In this document: piece after piece, positions 31,612 through 39,765 of the stretch
How positions within the stretch are numbered: the stretch's first letter is position 1
How the letters are laid out: each line of letters starts with the position of its first letter
Assembly: GCF_002208115.1 (NCBI RefSeq)
Contig: NZ_CP020946.1
Span: forward strand, 930,001-994,000
DNA from: Bdellovibrio bacteriovorus
GTDB taxonomy: Bacteria; Bdellovibrionota; Bdellovibrionia; Bdellovibrionales; Bdellovibrionaceae
DNA: 64,000 nucleotides
Direction: 5' to 3'
Position numbers and translations under genes: made by a program
Notes under the pieces: model-generated
What the model was told of the DNA's origin: nothing
Databases searched by the model: none
The model's input: the letters and a program-made list of their open reading frames with translations, nothing else

Positions 31612-32904
31612 ATGTTAGTGAGTAGAGTACTCTTGTTCGTTTTAGCAGGTGCGCAAATCAGTTTTGCGGCGCCCGAGGTGGGCAACAAGCCGGATCTTCC
31701 AAAACCACCGGCACCGCCGTCTGAGCCGACGCCTCCTCCTGGAGAAACTCAGTATGAGGGCGTGGGCCGTATCGATCAGGTGACGCGGGACAGGGGCGGG
31801 GATTTGTATCGTCTGGATCTTATCAAGACCTTGCCGCTGGTAAGAATCGAGGCAAAATCCCGACTGGGTCGCATGAAAATTTATTCTGTGTCGCTGGTGA
31901 CGGATAAAAATGAAAAGGTGCCGGTTCGTCAGTTGATGGGTGTGAATGTGGATGAACCGATGGCTCCGATCAGTTCTGAAATCTTCCAGACCAAGACCGG
32001 CATTGTGGCAATTGAAATCCTGGCGGAAGCCATGGGTGGAGAAGCGGCTTTGGAAATCAAGGCCTTTTCCACCAAAGAAGCGCCACGACTGGCTCTGGGG
32101 TCCCGCATTCCGGCGTTTTCCTGCAAGCGCAATCTGGATGCGCTCCTGAAAGACAAACTGGATCCAGTGCAGTTATGGGTGGGACGTGCGGAAGCGGCGG
32201 CTCCGGGCTCGGTGCAGGAAAAGTTTGCGGGTAATCAGCTTCGCGATCAGGTGAAGGACTTTATCGCCACTATGAATACGGGCGGTACATTCACTTCCAC
32301 TCCGTATATTCTGACGCTGATGAACTTCTTTGTTGATCAGTACAATGCGGTTCGTGGCGGAGGTGTTTCGGAGCCAGCCTACAAGAGTCTGCTGACGGGC
32401 ACTTATGACATGCTGATCGTGTCCATTCAGAATGAACTGCCGTGCAGAAAATTCCCAAGTGCTGAATTAATCAAGATGGCAATGGATTTCAACAAAAAGC
32501 ATCAGTCCATGCCAGCGGATGCCAGAGGCCGTGCGCTGTTTGCGACAATGATGGCCAAAGTGCGTGACTATGCTCCGGATCAGTACCGCAAGGAACTGGC
32601 GGCAGCCAACATGACCTTCCGTGAAGCTGACGCTGAAGGCACCAAGTACTACAAAATGTACGTGGGCAGCAAAGACGGTGATTTCCTGAAAGACACCAAC
32701 AAGAACATGAGCGCTTACGCGTTCATGATTGCCGAGCAGGCCTTGAAAGTGGAAGTCAAAATGATGGATATCGAGCAGAAGTATCAGCTGATCGTCGAGT
32801 ATCAGGCCAAATACAACTCGAACAACGAGTTTCCGCAGGCGGTGGCGATGCGCTACTTGAACATTCTGTCTGAAGAAACCTTTGGCTATCCAATGTTCTA
32901 TTAA
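31612..32904 (+). CDS. secreted protein with Pro-rich N-terminus and helical C-terminal domain, unknown function
   Basis: 430 residues, ribosome binding site GAAAGGGG, signal peptide MLVSRVLLFVLAGAQISFA. A Pro-rich stretch (PKPPAPPSEPTPPP) follows the cleavage site. Residues about 45-150 look like a small beta-sandwich (VGRIDQVTRDRGGDLYRLDLIKTL, VRIEAKSRLGRMKIYSVSLV). From about 200 to the end the protein is helical with repeated YK/YY motifs. Two cysteines (SCKRN, PCRKF). I know no family. It sits alone after the L,D-transpeptidase gene, 80 bases away, same strand. Confidence 0.72.
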   Translation: MLVSRVLLFVLAGAQISFAAPEVGNKPDLPKPPAPPSEPTPPPGETQYEGVGRIDQVTRDRGGDLYRLDLIKTLPLVRIEAKSRLGRMKIYSVSLVTDKNEKVPVRQLMGVNVDEPMAPISSEIFQTKTGIVAIEILAEAMGGEAALEIKAFSTKEAPRLALGSRIPAFSCKRNLDALLKDKLDPVQLWVGRAEAAAPGSVQEKFAGNQLRDQVKDFIATMNTGGTFTSTPYILTLMNFFVDQYNAVRGGGVSEPAYKSLLTGTYDMLIVSIQNELPCRKFPSAELIKMAMDFNKKHQSMPADARGRALFATMMAKVRDYAPDQYRKELAAANMTFREADAEGTKYYKMYVGSKDGDFLKDTNKNMSAYAFMIAEQALKVEVKMMDIEQKYQLIVEYQAKYNSNNEFPQAVAMRYLNILSEETFGYPMFY

Positions 32905-32925
32905 CAGGTGTTGGAAGCAAAGATG

Positions 32926-32960
32926 ATGAGCAACCGGGACCTCAAGTCCCGGTTGCTCAT
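32926..32960. terminator. strong 15-bp hairpin between convergent genes
   Basis: ATGAGCAACCGGGAC (32926-32940) and GTCCCGGTTGCTCAT (32946-32960) pair perfectly around CTCAA. The T tract after it is short (TTAATAA), so this may work through stem stability in both directions. Confidence 0.75.
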
Positions 32961-32977
32961 TTAATAACGTCCTCTTT

Positions 32978-33829
32978 TTATTTCAACGCGGCGGCCAGTG
33001 TGACCGCCAGCGGTGTGGTCTTTCTGCCAATCAGCTGACTGAGCTCATGACTTTCATCGTACAGGCCACCTTGCGCTGCCGCAGAGTCGGACTGAGCCAG
33101 AATCCCGGCGAATCCCTCGGGCAAACCCACTTGAATCAAGACAGCTTTATAGTCGGCCTCGGAAAGGTTGTTGTATTTTACTTCCTTGCCGGACTGTTTG
33201 GAAATCTCCGCAGCCAGTTCCTTCAGGGAATAGCTGGTGTCACCTGCCAGCTCATAGACAGCTTTTGGATTTTGCAAAGTCAGCACTTGGGCCGCGGCTT
33301 CGGCGTAATCTTCACGCGAAGCCGAAGCAATGCGACCATCCTGAGCGGCGCCCAGAACGGCTCCATGCTCGACCGCGGACTTCGCCGAGCCGACATAGTT
33401 TTCTGTGTACCAGCCGTTTCGCAGCAGGGAATAGCGCAGACCACTGGCCTGAATCATTTTTTCAGTTTCCTTGTGCTCCTGGCCCAGCACCAGTGGGGAG
33501 GTGTCAGCACGTAGCAAGCTGGTGTAGACCAGAAGCTCGACGGTGCCGGCTTTTTTCGCGGCGTCAATCACGGCCTTGTGCTGCTGGATGCGGGAACCCA
33601 CTTCGCTGCCAGATATCAGCAGAACCTTTTGAATACCCTTTAATGTTGCAGTCCAGGCTTCGGGATTGTTGTAGTCGGCTTCACGAACCTGAATGCCCAG
33701 GTCCTTCAGGTTTTGCGCTTTCTGCACATTGCGAACGGCGGCCACAATTTCAGAGGCGGGAACTTTTTTAAGCAAAGAATGGATCACCAGTTGGCCCAAT
33801 TGGCCAGTAGCACCTGTTACGAGAATCAT
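32978..33829 (-). CDS. qorB: NmrA/SDR-family NAD(P)H:quinone oxidoreductase
   Basis: 283 residues with an AGGGG ribosome binding site. A Rossmann NAD(P)-binding start (MILVTGATGQLGQLVIHSLL) is followed by AAVRNVQKAQNLKDLGIQVREADYNNP, the atypical short-chain NmrA-type layout. Overall length and motifs (LLRNGWYTENY, YELAGDTSYSLKELAAEIS) match QorB-type (YtfG) quinone reductases. It probably reduces quinones using NADPH in the cytoplasm. The divergent LysR gene 103 bases away is the likely regulator; qorB-like genes often pair with a LysR or HxlR regulator. Confidence 0.88.
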   Translation of the reverse strand: MILVTGATGQLGQLVIHSLLKKVPASEIVAAVRNVQKAQNLKDLGIQVREADYNNPEAWTATLKGIQKVLLISGSEVGSRIQQHKAVIDAAKKAGTVELLVYTSLLRADTSPLVLGQEHKETEKMIQASGLRYSLLRNGWYTENYVGSAKSAVEHGAVLGAAQDGRIASASREDYAEAAAQVLTLQNPKAVYELAGDTSYSLKELAAEISKQSGKEVKYNNLSEADYKAVLIQVGLPEGFAGILAQSDSAAAQGGLYDESHELSQLIGRKTTPLAVTLAAALK

Positions 33830-33864
33830 AGAAAACCCCTTTTGAAGTGTTTAGGTACGTTCTC

Positions 33865-33893
33865 AGTATAGTTTCTTGATTTGTTCAGATAAA
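33865..33893 (-). promoter_or_regulatory. predicted qorB promoter
   Basis: On the minus strand TTTATC, a 17-base spacer and TATACT; the -10 (AGTATA on plus) is at 33865-33870. It gives a leader of roughly 30 bases including the AGGGG site. Confidence 0.45.
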
Positions 33894-33898
33894 TAGCT

Positions 33899-33926
33899 TT
33901 GCTGGGAATACAATGTTTCATATATT
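33899..33926 (+). promoter_or_regulatory. predicted LysR-gene promoter, leaderless layout
   Basis: TTGCTG (33899-33904), 16 bases, TATATT (33921-33926), then 6 bases to the ATG at 33933. No room for a ribosome binding site. Confidence 0.45.
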
Positions 33927-33932
33927 GAAACA
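33914..33932. promoter_or_regulatory. LysR-type operator: TGTTTCA-N5-TGAAACA palindrome
   Basis: Perfect 7-bp arms around TATAT form a T-N11-A type box typical of LysR regulators. With one mismatch the arms extend to 10 bp (33911-33935), reaching the start codon. The site covers the predicted -10 box, suggesting autorepression of the LysR gene and control of qorB. Confidence 0.75.
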
Positions 33933-34823
33933 ATGGATAGATTAACGGCAATACAGGTATTTTTAGAGGTCGCCAAGACAGGCAGCTTTACCAAGGCGGC
34001 TGACAACCTAAGTATGTCCCGGCCCATGGTCACGCGTTATGTGGGGATTTTGGAGGACTGGGTCGGCACCAGTTTGTTGCAAAGAACCACAAGGAATGTC
34101 TCATTAACTTCCAGTGGTGAAATGTACTTGGAAAAATGCCGACAGATTCAGGACATCGCTTTTGATATCGAAGTGAACTCAAAATCCGCGTTGGATGAAC
34201 CCAAAGGTGTGATTCGTGTCGCATCCAGTGTTTCGTTCGCTATGTCACAGTACCGCGAGCTGATTGCCCCGTTCATGGAGCGTTATCCTCAAATCTCGAT
34301 TGATTTTGTCGTCACCGACCGTCAGGTCAATCTGATTGAATCTAAAGTGGACTTCGCCATCCGCATCACCAACAGCCTGGATCCGGGAATTGTCTCAAAG
34401 CAATTGGGAGTCTGTCACAGCTGTCTGGTGGCCACACCCAAGTATTTGAAAGCCAAAGGCACCCCCCGCAAAGTGGAAGACCTGCGCAAGCACCGTCTGA
34501 TGGCCCACGATCACTTTAAAAATTCAAAACTTTCCTTAAGAAAAGGTGACCGCCAAGAAGAGCTCTCGTTCACCAGCGCCTTCAGTTCCAACGAAACACT
34601 TTTGTTGCTGGAGGCCGCCACGCAGGATCTGGGTATTACAATGATGCCCAGGTATCTGGTGCAGGATCATCTTAAGTCTAAGACTCTGGTCGAAGTTCTG
34701 TCTGATTGGAGTTTGCCGGAATTCGGCCTGCATATCGTTTTCACCAACCGAAAGTTCATTGCTCCGCAAGTGAGACTGTTCATTGACTATCTGTCGGCAG
34801 AAATAAAAAAGCAAAATTGGTAA
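33933..34823 (+). CDS. LysR-family transcriptional regulator
   Basis: 296 residues. The N-terminal winged helix-turn-helix (MDRLTAIQVFLEVAKTGSF, then KAADNLSMSRPMVTRYVGILE) and the periplasmic-binding-protein-like effector domain with PKGVIRVASSVSFAMSQYREL are standard for LysR; the sequence resembles the CrgA/DsdC-like subgroup that binds small redox-active or aromatic ligands. The start matches the family precisely, although no Shine-Dalgarno is present. Divergent from qorB with an operator palindrome in between. Confidence 0.92.
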   Translation: MDRLTAIQVFLEVAKTGSFTKAADNLSMSRPMVTRYVGILEDWVGTSLLQRTTRNVSLTSSGEMYLEKCRQIQDIAFDIEVNSKSALDEPKGVIRVASSVSFAMSQYRELIAPFMERYPQISIDFVVTDRQVNLIESKVDFAIRITNSLDPGIVSKQLGVCHSCLVATPKYLKAKGTPRKVEDLRKHRLMAHDHFKNSKLSLRKGDRQEELSFTSAFSSNETLLLLEAATQDLGITMMPRYLVQDHLKSKTLVEVLSDWSLPEFGLHIVFTNRKFIAPQVRLFIDYLSAEIKKQNW

Positions 34824-34828
34824 GGGAT

Positions 34829-34863
34829 TAAAGCCGGCCCCCGCAGGAACCGGCTTGTTTTAT
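34829..34863. terminator. intrinsic terminator between convergent genes
   Basis: AAGCCGG (34831-34837) pairs with CCGGCTT (34850-34856), followed by GTTTTA. On the minus strand the hairpin is followed by TAATCCC, so it works mainly rightward. Confidence 0.65.
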
Positions 34864-34869
34864 GTTCGG

Positions 34870-35250
34870 TCAGTCGACGCGCTCAACGCCACCCAGGGAT
34901 TTGATACTGCGGACTTTGAGATAGTCGCAGTCGAATTCTCCGGTCAGCTTTAGACGGATTTTTTGATCTTTTTCCGGCGAACGATAGTTGGAGCGGTCAA
35001 ACTTGATCACCAGATCGGCAATATATTCTTGGTTGTAGGACCCCGGTGTCATGACATCATAGGATGTCACTTCGATCTTGTCTTTTTTGCTCACAACAAA
35101 GTCGAAGCGGTTGGAGGTGTCCACGACATTGAAGTAGGCCTTGGTGATCTGGGCCACGCGGGCTTCACATGGAACCCCTTTGGTGTCAGTCAATGCCCAG
35201 ACATTTTGAGCAGAAAGCAGCAACCCCATTGCAATCATCATCTTTTTCAT
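34870..35250 (-). CDS. small secreted protein of unknown function
   Basis: 126 residues, GGGGAAT before the ATG, signal peptide MKKMMIAMGLLLSAQNVWA. The mature part is beta-rich (FDFVVSKKDKIEVTSYDVM, YIADLVIKFDRSNY, IRLKLTGEFDCDYLKVR) with one cysteine near each end (VPCEAR, FDCDYL), which may bond. The pattern is like that of short periplasmic beta proteins common in this genome type. No family assigned. Confidence 0.7.
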   Translation of the reverse strand: MKKMMIAMGLLLSAQNVWALTDTKGVPCEARVAQITKAYFNVVDTSNRFDFVVSKKDKIEVTSYDVMTPGSYNQEYIADLVIKFDRSNYRSPEKDQKIRLKLTGEFDCDYLKVRSIKSLGGVERVD

Positions 35251-35293
35251 AGTGATTCCCCATATATTGGATCCCCGCGGGGATCTGTTCGTT

Positions 35294-35323
35294 TTGATTG
35301 CTGAGGTTCTATCTCAATATGAG
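35294..35323 (+). promoter_or_regulatory. predicted promoter of the XRE-like regulator gene
   Basis: TTGATT (35294-35299), an 18-base spacer, TATGAG (35318-35323). It overlaps the upstream ATG at 35319, favouring the start at 35373. Confidence 0.4.
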
Positions 35324-35372
35324 ACGCCAGCGCATCTCTCAAATTTTTAGACATTCTACCGATAAGAGAAGC

Positions 35373-36185
35373 ATGGCTGAAACAGTCGGTGGAACCCTTA
35401 AATCAATCCGGAAAAAGATGGGCTATCTTAGTGCCCGTTCTTTCTATATGGCCCTGGAGGGCCGGGCCGACCTGGTTTTCAACTATTCCTATTACATGAA
35501 GATCGAAGGCGGGCAGATTGCTCCTTCGGACAAGGTGATCAATCAACTGGCGGTATTGCTGCCCCAGGCGGATGGCGATGAATTGGTTGCGGCCTATTGC
35601 CGTGAGCTTTTTCCCAAGCAGATGGACCGTATTATTTCCCCGAATGCGGCATTGAGGCCGGCGTCCAGGGCCACGGGGAAAAATTCCATAAAAGGTTTCC
35701 AGCAGGAATTGACCGAACGGCAGGTGTCCAAAGTGGGCAGGACCCGCGATCACTATTTTTTGTTTTTGCTTCTGACTTTGGCGCGGGCGCCGTTGACCAG
35801 AGCACAGATCGAAGCCTATGGCTTTGTGGATCTTGGGACTGCTTTGCAGGACTTGCAGGACGTAAAGCTGCTGATGGAAGAGGGCGGCGCCTTCAGTGCG
35901 ACCTTCCCGGAGTTTGTTTTCCCCAAAGCCAGCACGGAATCCATTAAAAAGATTTACTCCCTGCTGGATGTCTATGACCAGGAACGGGCGGCGTTTTTTA
36001 AGCTGGAGAAAGTCAAGCGCGGTTCGTTCTTCAAACGAATCTCCCCGCGCCAAAGTGATATCCTGCTGGCGCATCTTGAGCTGCTGTTTCAGACGATTCG
36101 CTCCGCGGACGAAGTCGATGTCACCTATAATACCGAGGTGATTTCATTCAACGTCAATTTGCACAAAGGCCCCGTCAAAGGTTAG
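35373..36185 (+). CDS. probable DNA-binding regulator with XRE-like helix-turn-helix
   Basis: 270 residues from ATG 35373 (AAGAG four bases upstream); an ATG at 35319 gives 288. The N-terminal 70 residues resemble an extended XRE-type domain: GGTLKSIRKKMGYLSARSFYMAL, SYYMKIEGGQIAPSDKVINQLAVLL. The remaining part is helical, without a recognised domain, ending in LLFQTIRSADEVDVTYN. From memory this group carries many regulators of this size with a degenerate helix-turn-helix and a TIGR02147-like build. Targets unknown. The stop is 3 bases from that of the convergent hydrolase-like gene. Confidence 0.6.
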   Translation: MAETVGGTLKSIRKKMGYLSARSFYMALEGRADLVFNYSYYMKIEGGQIAPSDKVINQLAVLLPQADGDELVAAYCRELFPKQMDRIISPNAALRPASRATGKNSIKGFQQELTERQVSKVGRTRDHYFLFLLLTLARAPLTRAQIEAYGFVDLGTALQDLQDVKLLMEEGGAFSATFPEFVFPKASTESIKKIYSLLDVYDQERAAFFKLEKVKRGSFFKRISPRQSDILLAHLELLFQTIRSADEVDVTYNTEVISFNVNLHKGPVKG

Positions 36186-36188
36186 CAG

Positions 36189-37487
36189 TCACAGGCTCGG
36201 GGACCAGCCACCCCAGGAAGGACAGTAGCGTGCGTGATCCGACGGACCTCGCAGCACGCCCCAGCGGTATTCACCGCGCTCATTGGGGTTGTTCGAAAGC
36301 CAGCCTAAAAACAGCCGGCGTTTGAATTCGGCCATATCCATGCTGCGACTGGCAAGATAGTTCACCACACAGACGGAATTTTCAGTGATGTTCTGAGCGG
36401 GCATCTGGCGGGCTTCGCTGGCAGGGCTTTGATTTATATAAGGAAAGATCTTAGCCAGTTGTTCCTTTTGTTCAGATGTCAGATCTCTGCCGGAATTGCG
36501 CTGCAGGATTTCCTTGTACGAGCGTCTAAGCAGCATCAGATCATCAAAAATGCGTTCATCCCGACTGGGGGAGGAGTAAATGTCAAAGGCTTCATACGAC
36601 ATGCAAGAAGGGTATTGGCGTTTGTAAGACAGGGCTTCGTTGACATAGGAAACCCGGTCTTTAAAGCCCACGCAGACGTTGTCAACCAGGCGGCTGACCA
36701 TTTCGGTGTCACCCTCTTGCTGGGTGGCCAGACGGGACTGCAGAGTCTTCGTCCATTTTTGCAATGAAATCTGGAACTGTTCGGTGCTGTAACCCGGAAC
36801 TTCCCATACCGGTCGGTTCAGGCTTGCAATCGGACGCCAGGCACGGAATCCCGCTCCGCTGGCTGAACTGTAGTTTCCTTCAAAGACCCAGTTGGCATTG
36901 GGCCAGGACTTTCTTTCCTGCATTGTGAATCCGGAGTGGGACCCCACCACTGAGTTGTAAACCAGATAGGGAACTCCGATGGGCAGAATCTCTTTGATAG
37001 TCCATGAGTGGTGGTTGACCGCGGTGGTCGCAAGAATCCCGCCAGAGCGGATCGTCTTGCGACTGATGGCAACTGGATAGGTGTCCCCGGGCAAAGACCG
37101 TGTGCTGGTGGTTTCATGCACATAAAGCAGGAAGCTGCGCACGCGTTCGATTTCGCGCAGCCGGTCCCAGCGGCTCATTTTGTTTGAGATCCGCGAACTG
37201 GAATAAGTCGGATCCTTAATGACAAAAGGCAGCCGGTGTTCATACGCAAAGATCAAGCGCATGGAATAAACAGCGTCGGCACAATCCACGCGCAGGCCAT
37301 AGTAGGGATTGGCCTGTCCGTTGGGCAAAAGCCTGCGTGAAAAGAAGTATCTGTTCCACTCACTTTTCACCCAGGCCGAGTATTGGTTTTCCCATTCTGC
37401 CGACCATTGGTTGGTGTCAGTCCAGACAGCCGCCTGTCCCGGTGAGCCGAGAAGGGCGATTGTGATCAATATCAAAATCAACTTCAT
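36189..37487 (-). CDS. secreted Cys-His hydrolase-like protein (papain/NlpC-like signature)
   Basis: 432 residues, signal peptide about 1-19 (MKLILILITIALLGSPGQA). YYGLRVDCADAVYSMR puts C69 at the start of a helix. AVNHHSWTIKEI (H159/H160) and YLVYNSVVGSHSG follow at the distance expected for the His and the polar third residue of a papain-like Cys-His enzyme (NlpC/P60 or CHAP type). The C-terminal 200 residues are helical with cysteines (VCVGF, PSCMSY, VCVVNY, YCPSW). A cell-wall or protein hydrolase acting outside the cytoplasm is inferred, not proven. It is 12 bases downstream of the beta-trefoil gene, so the two are co-transcribed. Confidence 0.65.
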   Translation of the reverse strand: MKLILILITIALLGSPGQAAVWTDTNQWSAEWENQYSAWVKSEWNRYFFSRRLLPNGQANPYYGLRVDCADAVYSMRLIFAYEHRLPFVIKDPTYSSSRISNKMSRWDRLREIERVRSFLLYVHETTSTRSLPGDTYPVAISRKTIRSGGILATTAVNHHSWTIKEILPIGVPYLVYNSVVGSHSGFTMQERKSWPNANWVFEGNYSSASGAGFRAWRPIASLNRPVWEVPGYSTEQFQISLQKWTKTLQSRLATQQEGDTEMVSRLVDNVCVGFKDRVSYVNEALSYKRQYPSCMSYEAFDIYSSPSRDERIFDDLMLLRRSYKEILQRNSGRDLTSEQKEQLAKIFPYINQSPASEARQMPAQNITENSVCVVNYLASRSMDMAEFKRRLFLGWLSNNPNERGEYRWGVLRGPSDHARYCPSWGGWSPSL

Positions 37488-37499
37488 GCTGGTGCTCCG

Positions 37500-38000
37500 T
37501 TATTGGCAGATAAATCGGAATTTTTCCCAGTTTCTAATTTGGGTCGCATCGGTGTGGATTGTGTCGGTGATTCGTCCGCCACCACCCACGGCTGTCACAT
37601 AGTGACCCGAGATGGTTTGAATCGCATAGGCTCCATACCCCAAAGAGATCAGCTTGAACTTTTCCCAAGCCTGCAATTGTGTGGCGTCGGAATGGATTAC
37701 ATCAGTGATGCGACCGCCACCTCCAACCGCTGTCAGGTAATAGCCTTTGGACGTCTTGATTCCATAGTTGATGACAGAGCTGCCATCGCACGAATCCACC
37801 AGGGTAAAACGCTCCCACGAGCCCACCTTGGTCGCATCGGTGTGAATGACGTCGGTAATGCGCCCACCACCACCGACGGCAGTAACATAGTTACCGAGAT
37901 AAGTTTTGATCACACATGAAATCGGGGCGTTGCAGGCCTGTGCTGAAGTCGCCGCCATACCCACAAACAAAAACACGGAAAGAATAAGTTTTGTTTTCAT
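37500..38000 (-). CDS. secreted beta-trefoil (fascin-like) protein with three near-identical repeats
   Basis: 166 residues, signal peptide about 1-21 (VFLFVGMAATSAQA). The mature protein is three copies of a 45-50 residue unit, each with YxTAVGGGGRITD, an IHTDAT or IHSDAT segment and W-E-(R/K)-F. Three-fold repetition of this size and the Y-(V/L)-TAVGGGG core are typical of the beta-trefoil fold of fascin/actin-crosslinking-like domains, often carbohydrate or protein binding. Cysteines at CNAPISC, SCDGSS and the C-terminal ICQ could form disulphides. It lies first in a two-gene unit with the Cys-His hydrolase-like protein, suggesting a binding subunit or partner. Upstream SD GGAG. Confidence 0.82.
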   Translation of the reverse strand: MKTKLILSVFLFVGMAATSAQACNAPISCVIKTYLGNYVTAVGGGGRITDVIHTDATKVGSWERFTLVDSCDGSSVINYGIKTSKGYYLTAVGGGGRITDVIHSDATQLQAWEKFKLISLGYGAYAIQTISGHYVTAVGGGGRITDTIHTDATQIRNWEKFRFICQ

Positions 38001-38134
38001 TGGCTTCTCCTTGGGTCATCCATGACCGCCAGGTTCTAGCTCATAGCAGGCCGAACGGGGTTTCAATATTTACCTTGGGAAAATGTCGAGATAATGCTTC
38101 GGCTCGGTCGAGTCCTGTGTCAAAATGGCGGCAT

Positions 38135-39361
38135 ATGAAACAAATTGAAAAACAACTGGTTGATCGTTTCTTTCGTTATCTGGCAGTCAGCTCACAAAGT
38201 GATGACAATGCCCTGGCTTTGCCCAGCACTCCGGGACAGCAAAAGCTCGCGGAACTTCTTGCGCAGGAACTGAAAGACCTTGGATTGCAGAATATTGTGG
38301 TTGATCAAAAAGCCACAGTCACGGCCGTGAAGCCGGGAACCAAAAAGGGCGGCCCGCGCATCGGTTTCATCACTCATATTGACACCGTGGATGTTGGACT
38401 GAGCCCGCATATTCATCCGCAGATTCTGAAATTCACTGGCGAAGATGTTTGTCTGAATAAAAAAGAGAACATCTGTCTTAAAGTTTCTGAACACCCCGAG
38501 ATTCTTCCGTATCAGGGGCAGGACATTATCTTCAGCGATGGCACCAGTGTCCTGGGGGCCGACAACAAAGCCGCCGTCAGTGTGGTGATGACCCTGCTGG
38601 CGAACCTGCGTGAGGATCAGCAGTATGGCGACATCGTGGTGGCCTTTGTGCCCGATGAAGAAATCGGCCTGCTGGGGGCTAAAGCAATGGATCTGTCGCG
38701 GTTTGATGTGGACTTTGCCTACACCATTGATTGCTGCGAACTGGGCGAGGTGGTTTATGAAAACTTCAACGCCGCGACGGCTGATATGACTTTCACCGGG
38801 GTGACCGCTCATCCGATGTCGGCCAAAGGTGTTCTGGTCAATCCGATTCTGATGGCTCAGGATTTTATGGCACTTTTTGATCGAGCGGAAACGCCGGAAA
38901 ACACCGCCGGTCGTGAGGGGTATATCTGGTTTAACGGGATGACGGCGACCCAACAGGAAGCCAAATTGACGGCTTCCATTCGGGACTTCGATCTGAACTC
39001 GTTTGCGAGACGAAAAGAGCAGATGCAAAAGGCCACTGAATCGATTCAAGCCAAGTACCCGACAGCCCGGGTGCAACTGAAGATCACCGACACCTACAGC
39101 AATATCAGTTCAGCGATCGGCGAGGACCGCCGTGCGATTGATCTGATTTTTGCGGGACTGAAGGAAATCGGCGTAGAGCCCAAAGTCATCCCCATGCGTG
39201 GCGGCACGGATGGGGCGGCACTTTCCGCGAAGGGAATTTTAACTCCCAACTTCTTCACAGGCGCATTGAACTTTCACTCCAAATACGAGTTCCTGCCCAT
39301 TCCGTCGTTTGTGAAGTCCTATGAACTGGCGGAAAAGATCTGTCTATTGGCGGCTCGCTGA
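38135..39361 (+). CDS. pepT: peptidase T (tripeptide aminopeptidase)
   Basis: 408 residues from ATG 38135; the frame from 37991 extends into the divergent gene. This is an M20-family zinc aminopeptidase. Ligand motifs are visible in order: GFITHIDTVD (His and Asp), SVLGADNKAA (bridging Asp), VPDEEIGLLGA (general base Glu pair), YTIDCCELGEVVYENFNAA, and MRGGTDGAALS. Length and motifs fit PepT, which releases N-terminal residues from tripeptides in the cytoplasm; useful for digesting prey peptides. No Shine-Dalgarno; CAAAAT lies 8 bases before the ATG. Confidence 0.93.
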   Translation: MKQIEKQLVDRFFRYLAVSSQSDDNALALPSTPGQQKLAELLAQELKDLGLQNIVVDQKATVTAVKPGTKKGGPRIGFITHIDTVDVGLSPHIHPQILKFTGEDVCLNKKENICLKVSEHPEILPYQGQDIIFSDGTSVLGADNKAAVSVVMTLLANLREDQQYGDIVVAFVPDEEIGLLGAKAMDLSRFDVDFAYTIDCCELGEVVYENFNAATADMTFTGVTAHPMSAKGVLVNPILMAQDFMALFDRAETPENTAGREGYIWFNGMTATQQEAKLTASIRDFDLNSFARRKEQMQKATESIQAKYPTARVQLKITDTYSNISSAIGEDRRAIDLIFAGLKEIGVEPKVIPMRGGTDGAALSAKGILTPNFFTGALNFHSKYEFLPIPSFVKSYELAEKICLLAAR

Positions 39362-39498
39362 TCAGAAAAGAAGAATTCTTGGGTTTTGGCTTAAGCTATT
39401 GATATTTCTATAAAATTAGAAATTGGCGGAAAGCCGTTGTCGGGCCTTACCCGATGGGGGAAAAGTATTTCCCACAGTCCGAAAGCTCAAAGAAGTGC
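39362..39498. other. intergenic segment with several short hairpins between pepT and tRNA-Arg
   Basis: It contains ATTTCTA/TAGAAAT (about 39408-39427), TCGGG/CCCGA (about 39438-39454) and TGGGGGAAA/TTTCCCA (about 39456-39477). None has a clear T run. They may end the pepT transcript or be a small structured RNA. Confidence 0.35.
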
Positions 39499-39527
39499 TT
39501 GAAAACACGGGGTAAAACCCATATAAA
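39499..39527 (+). promoter_or_regulatory. promoter of tRNA-Arg
   Basis: TTGAAA (39499-39504), a 17-base spacer and TATAAA (39522-39527), about 25 bases before the mature tRNA. This is the best sigma-70 match in the window. Confidence 0.8.
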
Positions 39528-39532
39528 GGAAC

Positions 39533-39547
39533 CTCACTTCAAGTGAG
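39533..39547 (+). repeat. 15-bp palindrome in the tRNA leader
   Basis: CTCACTT-C-AAGTGAG, perfect 7-bp arms around one base. It lies between the -10 box and the mature tRNA 5' end; candidate operator or 5'-leader hairpin for RNase P processing. Confidence 0.6.
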
Positions 39548-39552
39548 ACCGT

Positions 39553-39629
39553 GGTTCCGTAGCTCAGCTGGATAGAGCATCTCCCTTCTAAGGAGAGGGT
39601 CGTACGTTCGAGTCGTACCGGAATCACCA
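39553..39629 (+). tRNA. tRNA-Arg (anticodon TCT)
   Basis: 77-nt cloverleaf: acceptor GGTTCCG pairs with CGGAATC (one G-U), D-arm GCTC/GAGC, anticodon stem TCTCC/GGAGA with loop CTTCTAA giving anticodon TCT for AGA codons, T-arm GTACG-TTCGAGT-CGTAC, discriminator A and encoded CCA. TTTT follows. Confidence 0.96.
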
Positions 39630-39765
39630 TTTTTCCTGCCTGATTCAAGACAACTGACAATCCACTGTAAAAAGCCGTGATTCTAAGACCGGGATTTGCT
39701 TCTTTGTGCGTCCGTTTGAACCCCTGATTTCTTTGTTTCAAAGTATCGGCAAAGGGGGGCTCTGT

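Noticed and set aside
39553-39629. tRNA-Arg 3' end as an integration site
   Set aside because: I found no repeat of the tRNA 3' end in the window and no integrase or mobile genes nearby.
39487-39741. 84-residue leftward frame with RLERTTLSLEGRCSIQLSYG
   Set aside because: This is the familiar false frame read through a tRNA gene on the opposite strand.
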